Shown here: in pieces, positions 1 to 10,110 of the stretch
Numbering within the stretch: position 1 is the first letter of the stretch
How the letters are laid out: each line of letters starts with the position of its first letter
Origin: Xenorhabdus nematophila ATCC 19061
GTDB lineage: Bacteria > Pseudomonadota > Gammaproteobacteria > Enterobacterales > Enterobacteriaceae
Length of the DNA stretch: 64,000 bases
NCBI RefSeq assembly: GCF_000252955.1
Contig: NC_014228.1
Span: 1,130,005 to 1,194,004 of the forward strand
Direction: 5' to 3'
The notes under the pieces: model-generated
Databases searched by the model: none
What the model was told of the DNA's origin: nothing
What the model saw: the letters and a program-made list of their open reading frames with translations, nothing else
Program-made: the position numbers and the translations under genes

Positions 1-61
1 TGATGGATAATAGCGGGGAAACCTAGAGACCCGACTCTTTTAAATTTTCAAGGAGCAAAGA

Positions 62-247
62 ATGCTTATTCTGACTCGTCGAGTTGGTGAAACACTCATG
101 ATAGGCGATGAGGTAACAGTCACAGTACTGGGAGTTAAAGGCAACCAAGTTCGCATTGGTGTAAATGCACCCAAGGAAGTTTCTGTTCACCGTGAAGAAA
201 TTTATCAACGGATCCAGGCAGAAAAATCTCAGCCTACAACTTTTTAA
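62..247 (+). CDS. csrA: Carbon storage regulator CsrA
   Basis: This 61-residue protein is a homodimeric post-transcriptional regulator that binds GGA motifs in mRNA leaders and changes translation or stability. It opens with [16 protein letters not shown], the hallmark beta-strand of the family, and has the usual 61-residue length. A good ribosome site (AAGGAG) lies 7 bases before the ATG. It precedes a tRNA-Ser/tRNA-Arg cluster, the same order as E. coli csrA-serV-argVYZQ. Identity is essentially certain; regulation cannot be seen because only 61 bases lie upstream. Confidence 0.98.
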   Translation: MLILTRRVGETLMIGDEVTVTVLGVKGNQVRIGVNAPKEVSVHREEIYQRIQAEKSQPTTF

Positions 248-537
248 TTCAAGAATGGCGTCCATGCTTTTTAAACTTGGGCGCTACTCTGCTCCTCTGT
301 TTTGTTAGTCTGTTAGTTTATCCCTCTTGTTAATACCTTAATTCTATTCTCTCATGCTTTTTTATTTTCTATCTGTAGAAAAAGCATCGTTCATGAGGCC
401 ATAGTGATGAATAATTCTTTTCATAAATATTAACGATAATTAGATGATTTCGCTGATTATAAAACACCCCTTTAGATGTTAAACTCAGCATTTTGAGTGC
501 TAAGTATCCAAACGAGAAAAAGTTGCGAAAAAATTGT

Positions 538-565
538 TTGACTTATCAGGCAGGGAAAGTAATAT
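538..565 (+). promoter_or_regulatory. Sigma-70 promoter of the tRNA cluster
   Basis: TTGACT and TAATAT are separated by 16 bases. They are followed by a GC-rich discriminator (GTGCGCC) typical of stringently controlled stable-RNA promoters. The site lies about 125 bases before the first tRNA. The rest of the 248-689 gap is AT-rich and shows no gene I recognise. Confidence 0.6.
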
Positions 566-689
566 GTGCGCCATTGCAGCGACGTAGAGCTTAGAGAAAA
601 GCTTCTGAGTGAAAGTCAGAAGTAAAGGTTAGGAAAGCCACGAAGTGAAAGCTTATGAGTTGCAAGTTTTAAAGCGTGTAATTAAATAT

Positions 690-782
690 GGTGAGGTGGC
701 CGAGAGGCTGAAGGCGCTCCCCTGCTAAGGGAGTATGTGGTTAAGAGCTGCATCGAGGGTTCGAATCCCTCCCTCACCGCCA
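690..782 (+). tRNA. serV: tRNA-Ser (anticodon GCU)
   Basis: A 93-nt class II tRNA begins GGTGAGGTGGCCGAGAGG, has the anticodon region CTGCTAA and a long variable arm, and ends with an encoded CCA. It is the first gene of the cluster, as serV is in E. coli. Confidence 0.96.
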
Positions 783-792
783 TTTAAGAAAT

Positions 793-869
793 GCATCCAT
801 AGCTCAGCTGGATAGAGTACTCGGCTACGAACCGAGCGGTCGGAGGTTCGAATCCTCCTGGATGCACCA
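793..869 (+). tRNA. argV: tRNA-Arg (anticodon ACG), copy 1
   Basis: This 77-nt tRNA starts GCATCCATAGCTCAGCTGG, has the anticodon loop CTACGAA and encodes CCA. Its T-loop reads GGTTCGAATCC. It is the first of four nearly identical genes, the counterpart of E. coli argVYZQ. ACG is modified to ICG to read CGU/CGC/CGA. Confidence 0.96.
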
Positions 870-953
870 TTTAAAAACCGCGATTTTTAGGTATTTCAAC
901 TCTGTCAATTCGGTGATTTAGCTGCATCTGATAAGAAATAGACAACCGACAAC

Positions 954-1030
954 GCATCCATAGCTCAGCTGGATAGAGTACTCGGCTACGAACCGAGCGG
1001 TCGGAGGTTCAAATCCTCCTGGATGCACCA
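954..1030 (+). tRNA. tRNA-Arg (ACG), copy 2
   Basis: It matches copy 1 except for one base in the T arm: GGTTCAAATCC instead of GGTTCGAATCC. CCA is encoded. It begins the first unit of a 164-bp tandem repeat. Confidence 0.95.
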
Positions 1031-1117
1031 TATTCAACATCCTGATCCAATCATGATGTTAAAATTCTGGAAGTAAGATAGTCAATCGTGTCTGACCAGA
1101 AATAAAAATCTGACAAC

Positions 1118-1194
1118 GCATCCATAGCTCAGCTGGATAGAGTACTCGGCTACGAACCGAGCGGTCGGAGGTTCAAATCCTCCTGGATGCACCA
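1118..1194 (+). tRNA. tRNA-Arg (ACG), copy 3
   Basis: It is identical to copy 2, including the GGTTCAAATCC T arm. It lies exactly 164 bases downstream of copy 2 and is followed by an identical 87-base spacer. Confidence 0.95.
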
Positions 1195-1281
1195 TATTCA
1201 ACATCCTGATCCAATCATGATGTTAAAATTCTGGAAGTAAGATAGTCAATCGTGTCTGACCAGAAATAAAAATCTGACAAC

Positions 1282-1358
1282 GCATCCATAGCTCAGCTGG
1301 ATAGAGTACTCGGCTACGAACCGAGCGGTCGGAGGTTCGAATCCTCCTGGATGCACCA
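1282..1358 (+). tRNA. tRNA-Arg (ACG), copy 4
   Basis: This is the last tRNA of the cluster. Its T arm is GGTTCGAATCC, as in copy 1. A strong intrinsic terminator follows within six bases. Confidence 0.95.
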
Positions 1359-1363
1359 TTTTT

Positions 1364-1393
1364 AACCCCTGCCTAATTAAGGCAGGGGTTTTT
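1364..1393 (+). terminator. Intrinsic terminator of the tRNA cluster
   Basis: The arms AACCCCTGCC and GGCAGGGGTT form a perfect 10-bp stem with a 7-base loop, followed by a T run. Confidence 0.9.
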
Positions 1394-1557
1394 CATTTTT
1401 ATTTCCTTCTAAATCATAATATTTCCTTCATTATTTTTATTGTCCAAAATTCAGTCTATGGGATGTCATCACTGATACGTAATCAGCGACAACTTGCTTT
1501 GTTTCATATAAAGTAAACTCTTAGTAATAATCTTTTAAAACTCCACGGGAGGTCAAA

Positions 1558-3117
1558 TTGATCCCGGACGTATCAAAAGCATTGTCATGGTTAGAAGCAA
1601 ACCCTACTGTATTAAATGGGATTTGCCGTGGTATTGAACGTGAAACTTTGCGTGTTACTCCAGACGGTCATTTAGCTAAAACTAAGCATCCAGAATCTAT
1701 CGGAGCTTCTTTAACGCATAAATGGATTACAACTGATTTTGCTGAATCTCTATTGGAGTTTATTACCCCTGTTGATAGCAATATAGACAAAACTATCGAT
1801 TTTCTTAAAGATTTGCATCGTTATACAGCACAAAATCTGGATAATGAAAAAATGTGGCCTTTGAGTATGCCATGTTTCATTGACAGAGAAGAGGATATCA
1901 CTCTGGCGCAATATGGTACATCTAATGTAGGGCGCTTTAAAACCTTGTATCGCGAGGGGTTAAAGAACCGTTATGGCGCACTGATGCAAACAATTTCTGG
2001 TGTACATTATAACTTTTCTCTGCCAATAAGTTTCTGGCAGGCCAGATTAGGTGTTAAAGACCCTGAAACGGGGAAAGAACAGATTTCGGATGGTTATTTT
2101 CGCTTGATTAGAAATTACTACCGTTTTGGATGGGTGATCCCTTATTTATTTGGCGCATCTCCAGCTATCTGTTCTTCATTCTTACGAGGGCGAAAGACGA
2201 CCTTATCCTTTGAAGAAACGGAAAAAGGGACTTGTTATCTACCTTACGCCACTTCATTGAGAATGAGTGATCTTGGATATACCAACAAATCACAAAGTGA
2301 TCTGAATATTACCTTTAATGATCTCCATACATATGTAGAGAGTCTGAAGAAAGCAATTTGTAAACCGTCCGCAGAATTTGAGGCGATTGGCCTCAAAAAA
2401 GAGGGTAATTACTTACAACTTAATACTAATGTTCTTCAAATTGAAAATGAATTGTACGCACCGATACGGCCTAAACGTGTTACTAAAGAGAGTGAATCCC
2501 CCTCAGATGCATTGCTAAGAGGTGGTATAGAGTACATTGAAGTACGTGCGTTGGATATAAACCCCTTTACTGCAATTGGTGTAAATGAAACTCAGATTCG
2601 TTTTCTTGACTTGTTCTTGATATGGTGTGCTTTGGCTGACGCCCCTGAAATGGGAAGCACGGAACTTGATTGTTGTCGTCAAAACTGGAATAAAGTTATC
2701 TTGGAAGGACGTAAACCAAGGCTGAATATTGGCATTGGTTGTGGTATTGAACAACAGCCCCTTAAGACTGTGGGACAGGAGCTATTCAGGGACTTAGAAC
2801 GAGTTGCTGAAGTCTTAGATACTTGCTCGGGAACGCAATATCAATCAGTCTGTAAAGAACTGGTGGCTATGTTTGAAGATCCATCACTGACATTTTCAGG
2901 GCGTGTATTAGACAAGATGAAAACTAAGGGAATAGTGGGTTTTGGATTGGAGTTGGCGAACGAGTATCATCAGGAATTGATTGAAGAGCCGTATTCAATT
3001 TTGAGTGAAGAAAGCTTTTCCATTGAACGTGATGTTTCAGTATCGAGTCAAAACAGTATTGAACAACAAGATAAAATGGGTTTTGAAGATTATCTGAAAC
3101 TTCATGCTGGACGTTAA
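1558..3117 (+). CDS. gshA: Glutamate-cysteine ligase
   Basis: This enzyme catalyses the first, rate-limiting step of glutathione synthesis in the cytoplasm: ATP-dependent gamma-linkage of glutamate to cysteine. The 519-residue product matches the proteobacterial type I family over its whole length, for example [13 protein letters not shown] near the N-terminus and [10 protein letters not shown] around residue 150. The start is a TTG placed 6 bases after GGGAGGT; E. coli gshA also uses UUG, so the weak start is probably a conserved way to limit expression. The gene is followed by luxS, an E. coli-like neighbourhood. A 7-bp GGCCACC hairpin without a T run lies just after the stop (3129-3145). 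Confidence 0.97.
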   Translation: MIPDVSKALSWLEANPTVLNGICRGIERETLRVTPDGHLAKTKHPESIGASLTHKWITTDFAESLLEFITPVDSNIDKTIDFLKDLHRYTAQNLDNEKMWPLSMPCFIDREEDITLAQYGTSNVGRFKTLYREGLKNRYGALMQTISGVHYNFSLPISFWQARLGVKDPETGKEQISDGYFRLIRNYYRFGWVIPYLFGASPAICSSFLRGRKTTLSFEETEKGTCYLPYATSLRMSDLGYTNKSQSDLNITFNDLHTYVESLKKAICKPSAEFEAIGLKKEGNYLQLNTNVLQIENELYAPIRPKRVTKESESPSDALLRGGIEYIEVRALDINPFTAIGVNETQIRFLDLFLIWCALADAPEMGSTELDCCRQNWNKVILEGRKPRLNIGIGCGIEQQPLKTVGQELFRDLERVAEVLDTCSGTQYQSVCKELVAMFEDPSLTFSGRVLDKMKTKGIVGFGLELANEYHQELIEEPYSILSEESFSIERDVSVSSQNSIEQQDKMGFEDYLKLHAGR

Positions 3118-3280
3118 AAAAAGAAAATGGCCACCGGAGGTGGCCGAATAAAGTATCTTAGAGAATAGGGATAATAACAATTTTGCGCATCTTCATATCT
3201 TATGACCAGCCGCAAATGAAAAGGTTTCATCGATCCGAAAAAAACTTTGTAAAAAATCTGATACCTTAGGAGGTAATGTA

Positions 3281-3796
3281 ATGCCTTTATTGGATAGTTT
3301 TAAAGTTGACCATACTCGTATGGCTGCACCTGCTGTTAGAGTCGCTAAGACCATGAAAACACCTCATGGTGATACCATCACAGTATTTGATTTACGTTTT
3401 TGTGTGCCCAATGAAGCTGTGATGCCTGAAAGAGGTATTCATACACTTGAGCATTTGTTTGCAGGTTTTATGCGCAATCATTTGAACGATGATGGTGTTG
3501 AAATTATCGATATTTCTCCGATGGGGTGCCGCACTGGTTTTTATATGAGTTTGGTTGGTGCACCTGATGAACTGAGAGTGGCTGATGCTTGGAAAGCTGC
3601 GATGACTGATGTACTGAAAGTTCAAGACCAGAGCAAGATACCTGAATTGAATATTTATCAGTGTGGTACTTATGAAATGCATTCATTGAAAGAAGCTCAA
3701 GATATTGCTCAAAATATTCTTGATGCTGATGTTCGTGTCAATCATAACGATGAATTAGCATTGCCTGAAGAAAAACTCGTAGAAATTCAAGTGTAG
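3281..3796 (+). CDS. luxS: S-ribosylhomocysteine lyase LuxS
   Basis: This cytoplasmic metalloenzyme cleaves S-ribosylhomocysteine to homocysteine and DPD, the precursor of autoinducer-2, within the activated methyl cycle. At 171 residues it has the usual length. The metal-binding motif [10 protein letters not shown] (HxxEH, about residues 54-58) and the cysteine in [12 protein letters not shown] are present, with a further Cys in [10 protein letters not shown]. The ribosome site TAGGAGG is strong. It has its own upstream gap of about 160 bases after gshA and its own terminator. Confidence 0.98.
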   Translation: MPLLDSFKVDHTRMAAPAVRVAKTMKTPHGDTITVFDLRFCVPNEAVMPERGIHTLEHLFAGFMRNHLNDDGVEIIDISPMGCRTGFYMSLVGAPDELRVADAWKAAMTDVLKVQDQSKIPELNIYQCGTYEMHSLKEAQDIAQNILDADVRVNHNDELALPEEKLVEIQV

Positions 3797-3908
3797 TCTG
3801 TGTATTTAGCGGTTATCGTATAAACGGTACAATATTTATTCTCGGCAGCTATTTTCTGTTCAGTTTGTAAATTTCTTGTCAGGTGAAGTTTATGCCTGTT
3901 TTATATTG

Positions 3909-3938
3909 ATAGGGTTGGCTCTTTGCTAACCCTATTTT
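3909..3938 (+). terminator. Probable terminator after luxS
   Basis: AGGGTTGG and CTAACCCT form an inverted repeat followed by ATTTTAG. The T run is short, so strength is uncertain. The convergent gene yfjD ends about 20 bases beyond it. Confidence 0.6.
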
Positions 3939-3955
3939 AGAGAATATACAATCAC

Positions 3956-5245
3956 TTACTGGATTATGTCTTTTTCAGTGTTTGGGTTCAGCGGGCTCAC
4001 ACGAACCTGTTTGATAACATTATCGTGTACCGCCAAAACTTCAAAATTATATTCATTAATCTGCACTTGCACGTTCAATTCTGGAATTTCACCTAATTCT
4101 TCTAAAATCATTCCATTCATCGTTCTTGGGCCATCTTCTGGAAATGCCCAGCCGAATGCTTTATTTAATTCGCGGATATTGGCTGTACCATCAACCAGAA
4201 CAGTCCCATCACTTTGAGGGAAAACCTCTTCTGCCAGAGTAGGGGACATGGATGTAGTAAAATCTCCGACAATTTCTTCCAAAATATCTTCGACAGTGAC
4301 CAGTCCTTGAATATCTCCATACTCATCAACGATCAAGCCGACTTTTTGTTTGTTACGCTGGAAGTTAACAAGCTGAATGTTTAACGGGGTGCTGACAGGG
4401 ATAAAGTAAATTTTGTCTGCTGCCTTGATCAAATTTCTTTTCGTGAACTCTTTCTTTTCCATCATCAGCCGATACGCTTCGCGAACTCGCAGCATACCAA
4501 TGGCATCGTCTAGGAAGTCTCGATAAAGTACAATTCGCCCATGCGGAGAATGAGTTAATTGTCTGATGATGGATTTCCAGTCAGCGTTGATGTCAATGCC
4601 GACAATCTCATTACGAGGTACCATGATGTCGCCAATTGTCACTTTCTCAAGATCCAATATTGAGATCAGCATATCCTGATTACGGCGTGATAGATTGGTG
4701 TTTGATTCGTTTACTATCGTACGTAATTCATCTTTACTAACTGCGTCATTGCGGATATTTGAGGTTTTGATACCTATACAACGCATGAACAATAAACTGA
4801 TTCTGTTGAATGCCCAGACAAGGGGCAACATAATTTTTTCTAGAGGACGCAGTAGGAAACTACTAGGAAAAGCCACTTTTTCCGGATAAAGCGCTGCAAT
4901 AGTTTTTGGCATCACTTCAGAGAAAATGAGAATTACAAAAGTGAGTATACCTGTTGCAATAGCAACACCTGCATCTCCATAAAGGCGCATACCGACTATG
5001 GTTGCAAGAGAAGATGCCAAAATATTGATAAGATTATTGCCAATAAGGATGAGGCTGATAAGGCGGTCTGGATGACGGAGTAAAGACTCTACCCTTCGTG
5101 CTGAAGTACTTCCTTGTTTAGCTAAGTGGCGTAAGCGATAACGATTGATGGTCATCATGCTAGTTTCTGAAGCAGAGAAGTAAGCCGAAACAATAACCAT
5201 GACAACAAGAATGATAATTAGCGTGCCTGTTGAAACGTGCTCCAA
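3956..5245 (-). CDS. yfjD: CNNM/CorB-type inner-membrane protein YfjD
   Basis: This 429-residue protein belongs to the CNNM (CorB/CorC) family linked to magnesium and cobalt efflux. From the N-terminus it has a DUF21 region with about four membrane segments (roughly residues 5-160). A CBS-domain pair follows (about 185-335, with VGLIVDEYGDIQGLVTVEDI), then a C-terminal CorC/HlyC domain (about 345-420). Transport direction is known only for other family members. It is followed on the same strand upstream by ypjD, and divergent ffh comes next, the E. coli yfjD-ypjD-ffh order. Confidence 0.93.
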   Translation of the reverse strand: MEHVSTGTLIIILVVMVIVSAYFSASETSMMTINRYRLRHLAKQGSTSARRVESLLRHPDRLISLILIGNNLINILASSLATIVGMRLYGDAGVAIATGILTFVILIFSEVMPKTIAALYPEKVAFPSSFLLRPLEKIMLPLVWAFNRISLLFMRCIGIKTSNIRNDAVSKDELRTIVNESNTNLSRRNQDMLISILDLEKVTIGDIMVPRNEIVGIDINADWKSIIRQLTHSPHGRIVLYRDFLDDAIGMLRVREAYRLMMEKKEFTKRNLIKAADKIYFIPVSTPLNIQLVNFQRNKQKVGLIVDEYGDIQGLVTVEDILEEIVGDFTTSMSPTLAEEVFPQSDGTVLVDGTANIRELNKAFGWAFPEDGPRTMNGMILEELGEIPELNVQVQINEYNFEVLAVHDNVIKQVRVSPLNPNTEKDIIQ

Positions 5246-5299
5246 AACAGAATTCCTTCCTAGTATTTACACAAACTGACTATGGGATCTTTTAACTGT

Positions 5300-6091
5300 T
5301 TAATAAACTATGATTTCCTGCAATAGCCGGCTACCGAAAAAAGCAAGAGTCAAAATAAATGCACCAATCAGATTAAACCAAATAACCCGCTTGCCACGCC
5401 ATCCTTCATGATAATGTCCCCAAAGCAAAGTAACATAGACAAACCATGCAATGATAGACAACACGGATTTATGAATATTTTCTTTACTGAAAACATCATC
5501 CATGTACATGATGCCGGTACATAGTGTCAATGTTAGTAAAATTATACCGACTTGGATAATATGGAACATTTTGCGTTCAATAACCATGAGTGGCGGCATA
5601 CCAGAAGTAAAGGAGAACTTTTTCTTTTTAAGCTGATAATCTAACCAGCCAAGTTGTAACGCATAAAGCGCCGCAATGAGTAAGGTGGCGTATCCAAGCA
5701 ATGCCAGCCCAATGTGAATAAATAACTCGATACTGCCTTCAAGGTGTGTAATAAACTCTCCAGGTACCATACTAGTCAGTATCAAATTTATCATGGCAAA
5801 ACTGTAAACTATTGGCAGTAAAAACCATGCCCGACCGCGGAAAGCCACGATTGTCATAATAATGGACATCAGCAAACTGACAATTGAACCTAAATTCAAT
5901 AGGGTCAGATTTTGACCACTGCTGACATGGAAAACTTGGTATTTCAATGCAATCGTATGATTAAATAATGCCAGCACTGAGAAAAAAAGGGCCAGTTTTT
6001 GGTAACTGTTTTGTTGGCGTAATAAGCCTGGCACGATGAGCGTCAGGCTAATGAGATAAGCAAGTAAAGCAATAATTGAAAATACCAGCAT
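5300..6091 (-). CDS. ypjD: Inner-membrane protein YpjD (CcsA/cytochrome c assembly family)
   Basis: This 263-residue protein has about eight hydrophobic segments and matches E. coli YpjD in length and throughout its sequence. The WGHYHEGWRGKR stretch near residue 225 resembles the heme-handling WWD-type region of CcsA-like proteins, but a role in cytochrome c assembly is not established for YpjD. It is divergent from ffh across about 235 bases that must hold both promoters. The yfjD start lies about 50 bases after its stop, so the two may be cotranscribed. Confidence 0.92.
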   Translation of the reverse strand: MLVFSIIALLAYLISLTLIVPGLLRQQNSYQKLALFFSVLALFNHTIALKYQVFHVSSGQNLTLLNLGSIVSLLMSIIMTIVAFRGRAWFLLPIVYSFAMINLILTSMVPGEFITHLEGSIELFIHIGLALLGYATLLIAALYALQLGWLDYQLKKKKFSFTSGMPPLMVIERKMFHIIQVGIILLTLTLCTGIMYMDDVFSKENIHKSVLSIIAWFVYVTLLWGHYHEGWRGKRVIWFNLIGAFILTLAFFGSRLLQEIIVY

Positions 6092-6327
6092 AACGTTTAT
6101 CGTTTTCGCAAGATAATGTTTACCCGCTATCTTTTAAGCCGTCGCTTTTTAAAATCTATCGGGCATGGATTGAACGTAAAATTTAAGTATACCGCTAGCA
6201 GGAGTAGCCTCCAACCGTTGTTAATTATACTTGGGAATCTCTTTGCAGAGATCACGAGTTCATCGTGTTATAATTCGTAAAATTGACCTTACAGGTAGAC
6301 CCACTTGTAGATATCTGAGCTGAGACA

Positions 6328-7689
6328 ATGTTTGAGAATTTAACTGACAGACTATCGCGCACATTGCGCAATATCAGTGGCCGTGGACGGCTGACTGAAG
6401 ATAATATTAAAGATACGCTGCGCGAAGTTCGTATGGCTTTGCTCGAAGCGGATGTTGCATTGCCTGTTGTGCGTGATTTCATTTCACGAGTCAAAGAGAG
6501 TGCAGTGGGGCATGAGGTTAACAAAAGTCTGACTCCCGGGCAGGAGTTTGTAAAAATCGTTCAGAATGAATTGATTAAGGCGATGGGGGAGGTTAATAGT
6601 GAGCTAAACCTTTCCGCTCAGCCACCTGCTGTAGTTCTGATGGCCGGTTTGCAAGGGGCGGGTAAAACAACCAGCGTTGCCAAACTAGGTAAACTTCTAA
6701 AGGAAAAAAATAAGAAAAAAGTATTGGTCGTTTCTGCAGACGTTTATCGTCCTGCGGCGATCAAACAGCTTGAAACGTTGTCTGAAACGGTTGGAATTGA
6801 TTTCTTCCCTTCAGATCCGCAAGAAAAGCCAATTGATATCGTCAACAAAGCTATTCAGCACGCTAAATTGAAATTCTATGATGTGTTGTTAATCGATACT
6901 GCCGGTCGTCTGCATGTTGATGAAGCCATGATGGATGAGATTAAAGCTGTTCATGCAGCGGTCAAACCCGTTGAAACGCTGTTTGTTGTCGATGCAATGA
7001 CCGGTCAGGATGCCGCAAATACAGCAAAAGCATTTAATGAAGCATTGCCGTTAACGGGTGTAGTTCTGACTAAAGTTGATGGTGATGCACGTGGTGGTGC
7101 CGCGCTTTCCATTCGTCATATTACGGGTAAGCCAATTAAATTCCTTGGGGTTGGCGAAAAAACCGATGCGCTGGAACCTTTTTATCCCGATCGCATTGCA
7201 TCCCGTATTCTGGGAATGGGAGATATGCTTTCACTGATTGAAGAAATTGAAAGCAAAGTTGATCGCTCCCAAGCGGAAAAATTGGCATCAAAACTGAAAA
7301 AAGGCGATGGTTTTGATTTAAGTGATTTCCTCGATCAGCTCAAACAAATGCGTAACATGGGCGGAATGACCAGCATGTTGAGTAAGATGCCCGGCATGTC
7401 GCAGATCCCTGATGCTGTCAAATCTCAAATGGATGATAAAGTTTTGGTTAAAATGGAAGCCATCATTCATTCCATGACCCGCAAAGAGCGTGAAAAACCT
7501 GAGATTATTAAAGGTTCCCGTAAGCGTCGTATTGCTATGGGATCGGGTACGCAAGTGCAGGATGTTAACCGTTTATTAAAACAGTTTGACGAGATGCAGC
7601 GCATGATGAAAAAAATGAAAAAAGGCGGCCTGGCGAAAATGATGCGCGGTATGAAAGGCATGTTGCCACCCGGATTTATGGGCCGATAA
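6328..7689 (+). CDS. ffh: Signal recognition particle protein Ffh
   Basis: This GTPase binds 4.5S RNA and signal-anchor sequences of nascent inner-membrane proteins and docks them at FtsY. The 453 residues show the N domain, the G domain with P-loop GLQGAGKTTSVAKL (about 105-118), DTAGR (about 190) and TKVDGDARGG (about 245). A methionine-rich M domain follows, with the RNA-binding SGTQVQDVNRLLKQF helix and many Met residues at the end. Length equals the E. coli protein. Confidence 0.98.
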   Translation: MFENLTDRLSRTLRNISGRGRLTEDNIKDTLREVRMALLEADVALPVVRDFISRVKESAVGHEVNKSLTPGQEFVKIVQNELIKAMGEVNSELNLSAQPPAVVLMAGLQGAGKTTSVAKLGKLLKEKNKKKVLVVSADVYRPAAIKQLETLSETVGIDFFPSDPQEKPIDIVNKAIQHAKLKFYDVLLIDTAGRLHVDEAMMDEIKAVHAAVKPVETLFVVDAMTGQDAANTAKAFNEALPLTGVVLTKVDGDARGGAALSIRHITGKPIKFLGVGEKTDALEPFYPDRIASRILGMGDMLSLIEEIESKVDRSQAEKLASKLKKGDGFDLSDFLDQLKQMRNMGGMTSMLSKMPGMSQIPDAVKSQMDDKVLVKMEAIIHSMTRKEREKPEIIKGSRKRRIAMGSGTQVQDVNRLLKQFDEMQRMMKKMKKGGLAKMMRGMKGMLPPGFMGR

Positions 7690-7827
7690 TTGATAAAATT
7701 GCGAAAGAAAATGTTCTTTGGATTGCTTTTTGCGCCAAAGTGAGTAAAATTTTCGGGCATTTTAAATGGACAGCCGGACTCCATTCCTCGATGGAGTCTG
7801 GTTGTTTTGCTAACTAATGAGGATGTT

Positions 7828-8076
7828 ATGGTAACAATTCGTTTAGCTCGTGGCGGCGCAAAAAAGCGTCCGTTCTATCAAGTAGTAGTGACCGACAGCC
7901 GCAATGCGCGTGATGGTCGCTTTATTGAGCGTGTTGGTTTCTTCAACCCAATCGCTTCAGGAAATGCAGAAGCTCTGCGTTTAGATCTGGACCGTATCGA
8001 ACACTGGGTTGGTCTGGGTGCATCTGTGTCTGATCGTGTTGCTGCACTGATCAAAGACGCTAAGAAAGCAGCTTAA
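7828..8076 (+). CDS. rpsP: 30S ribosomal protein S16
   Basis: This 82-residue protein begins [20 protein letters not shown], the standard S16 N-terminus. The ATG at 7828 follows a GAGG ribosome site; an in-frame TTG 21 bases upstream would add seven non-conserved residues and was not used. It is the first gene of the conserved rpsP-rimM-trmD-rplS operon and helps assemble the 30S body. Confidence 0.98.
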   Translation: MVTIRLARGGAKKRPFYQVVVTDSRNARDGRFIERVGFFNPIASGNAEALRLDLDRIEHWVGLGASVSDRVAALIKDAKKAA

Positions 8077-8094
8077 TTTGTCACGGTGGTAACA

Positions 8095-8643
8095 ATGAGC
8101 AAACAATCTGGCCTGAAGCACCCTGTTGAGCCAATTGTATTGGGAAAATTAGGATCTGCGTACGGTATTCGTGGTTGGCTCAGAGTTTTTTCCTCCACCG
8201 AACACACCGAAGACATTTTTGAATATCAACCGTGGTTTATTCAACGTTCTGGTCAGTGGCAACACATTGAGTTAGAAGCGTGGAAACATCACAATCAAGA
8301 TATTGTCGTCAAAATCAAAGATATTGACGATCGGGATGCGGCAAATTTATTCACCAACTGTGAGGTTATGGTTGATTCTAGCCAGTTGCCAGAGTTGGAA
8401 GCAGGTGATTATTACTGGAAAGACCTTATTGGCTGCCAGGTCATGAACACTGCGGGTTATAATCTTGGAACCATCGATGACATGATGGAAACAGGTTCTA
8501 ACGATGTGATGGTAATAAAAGCAAACCTGAAAGATGCATTCGGTGTCAAGGAGCGGTTAGTTCCGTTTCTTGATGGGCAGGTTATCAAGAAAGTCGATCT
8601 TGCTACCAAAACTATTGAGGTAGATTGGGATCCTGGTTTCTAA
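8095..8643 (+). CDS. rimM: Ribosome maturation factor RimM
   Basis: This 16S rRNA processing factor binds S19 and helps the 30S head mature. The 182-residue product from the ATG at 8095 equals the E. coli length. It has the N-terminal RimM barrel ([20 protein letters not shown]) and the C-terminal PRC-barrel region ending IEVDWDPGF. An upstream in-frame GTG at 8086 was rejected because the ribosome site GGTGG sits between the two candidates. Second gene of the S16 operon. Confidence 0.97.
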   Translation: MSKQSGLKHPVEPIVLGKLGSAYGIRGWLRVFSSTEHTEDIFEYQPWFIQRSGQWQHIELEAWKHHNQDIVVKIKDIDDRDAANLFTNCEVMVDSSQLPELEAGDYYWKDLIGCQVMNTAGYNLGTIDDMMETGSNDVMVIKANLKDAFGVKERLVPFLDGQVIKKVDLATKTIEVDWDPGF

Positions 8644-8682
8644 TCTCCGGTAAAAAAACGGTTTAAATGAGTGGGACGCAGT

Positions 8683-9453
8683 ATGTGGATTGGGGTTATT
8701 AGCCTGTTTCCTGAAATGTTCCGCGCAATAACCGATTACGGGGTAACTGGTCGGGCAGTCAAGAATGGCCTGCTAAGTATCGAATGCTGGAGTCCAAGGG
8801 ATTTTACCTATGACCGGCATCGTACTGTTGATGATCGCCCTTATGGCGGTGGTCCCGGCATGCTGATGATGGTGCAACCGTTAAGGGAAGCCATCCATGC
8901 AGCCAAAGCTTCGGCAGGTGATGGTGCAAAGGTGATTTATCTTTCGCCTCAGGGACGCAAACTCGATCAACAAGGGGTTTGTGAACTGGCAGCAAATGAG
9001 AAGTTAATTCTGGTTTGCGGTCGTTATGAAGGTATTGATGAGCGTGTTATCCAAACCGAAATAGACGAAGAATGGTCTATCGGTGATTACGTCCTCAGTG
9101 GAGGAGAACTTCCTGCCATGACGATGATTGATTCAATATCTCGGTTTATTCCGGGAGTGTTGGGACGTCAGGCGTCGGCAGAAGAAGACTCATTCGCTGA
9201 TGGATTGTTGGATTGTCCACATTATACCCGCCCTGAAGTGTTGGATGGCGTGGAAGTTCCTCCGGTTTTATTGTCAGGAAACCATGCTGAAATTAATCGC
9301 TGGCGAATGAAACAATCGCTTGGCCGAACTTGGTTAAGAAGGCCCGAACTTCTAGAAAGCCTAGCTCTGACTGACGAGCAAAGGAAGTTGCTATCTGAAT
9401 TCCAGCGGGAACATCAAGATCAGGCAACGAATCAATCCAGAGATGTCCTGTGA
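8683..9453 (+). CDS. trmD: tRNA (guanine-N1-)-methyltransferase TrmD
   Basis: TrmD methylates G37 of tRNAs with a G36-G37 context, preventing +1 frameshifts. The 256-residue SPOUT (knotted) enzyme starts [13 protein letters not shown], which fixes the start at 8683 rather than at the in-frame GTG 12 bases earlier. The AdoMet-binding knot residues [17 protein letters not shown] and [10 protein letters not shown] are all visible between about residues 85 and 145. Third gene of the operon. Confidence 0.98.
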   Translation: MWIGVISLFPEMFRAITDYGVTGRAVKNGLLSIECWSPRDFTYDRHRTVDDRPYGGGPGMLMMVQPLREAIHAAKASAGDGAKVIYLSPQGRKLDQQGVCELAANEKLILVCGRYEGIDERVIQTEIDEEWSIGDYVLSGGELPAMTMIDSISRFIPGVLGRQASAEEDSFADGLLDCPHYTRPEVLDGVEVPPVLLSGNHAEINRWRMKQSLGRTWLRRPELLESLALTDEQRKLLSEFQREHQDQATNQSRDVL

Positions 9454-9484
9454 AGGAATGTCTTTGATATATCAGTTTACCTAG

Positions 9485-9853
<369 letters not shown>

Positions 9854-9884
9854 TACGCTTTCGCTACATCCGAAAGTTATTGTT

Positions 9885-9914
9885 AAAGGCCAGCGTATTT
9901 GCTGGCCTTTTTAC
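9885..9914 (+). terminator. Terminator of the rpsP-rplS operon
   Basis: AAAGGCCAGC and GCTGGCCTTT form a perfect 10-bp stem with a short GTATTT-type loop and a following T run. Confidence 0.92.
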
Positions 9915-9984
9915 ATCCGGGTTATTTACTTGCTGATTTTTAATTTAATTTGGCATTACATTAATGCAGTGACTGCTCACCGTC

Positions 9985-10110
9985 CTAAAGGGTGATGCTT
10001 CCCACTTCACAGGCCGCAATCTCCTGTTTGACGGATTTACGCTGGCCTCCATGGGCAGAAACGACGAGTCCCGCCGCCTTTGTTTTCGATACCATTTGGA
10101 GAGTGGCTTC
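9985..10110 (-). pseudogene. C-terminal remnant of an IS200/IS605-family TnpB
   Basis: Reading the minus strand gives an open stretch ending KTKAAGLVVSAHGG, then QRKSVKQEIAACEV, then GSITL and a stop. The TKAAGL-VSA-GG pattern and the KQE tail resemble the end of enterobacterial TnpB proteins. The stop codon lies inside a small hairpin (TCACC ... GGTGA, plus-strand 9977-9995), as at the right end of many such elements. Only about 40 residues survive, with no left end. The assignment rests on pattern recognition of a short tail. Confidence 0.6.

Larger units (their letters stand above)
954..1281 (+). repeat. Two perfect 164-bp tandem units (tRNA-Arg plus spacer)
   Basis: The unit 954-1117 and the unit 1118-1281 appear identical by eye. 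Each holds 77 nt of tRNA and an 87-nt spacer beginning TATTCAACATCCTGATCC. The spacer between copies 1 and 2 is different. Confidence 0.9.

Noticed and set aside
1370..1557. Possible CRISPR-like direct repeats suggested by the repeated tRNA-Arg/spacer blocks upstream
   Set aside because: The repeats are tRNA genes with identical spacers, not short repeats with unique spacers.
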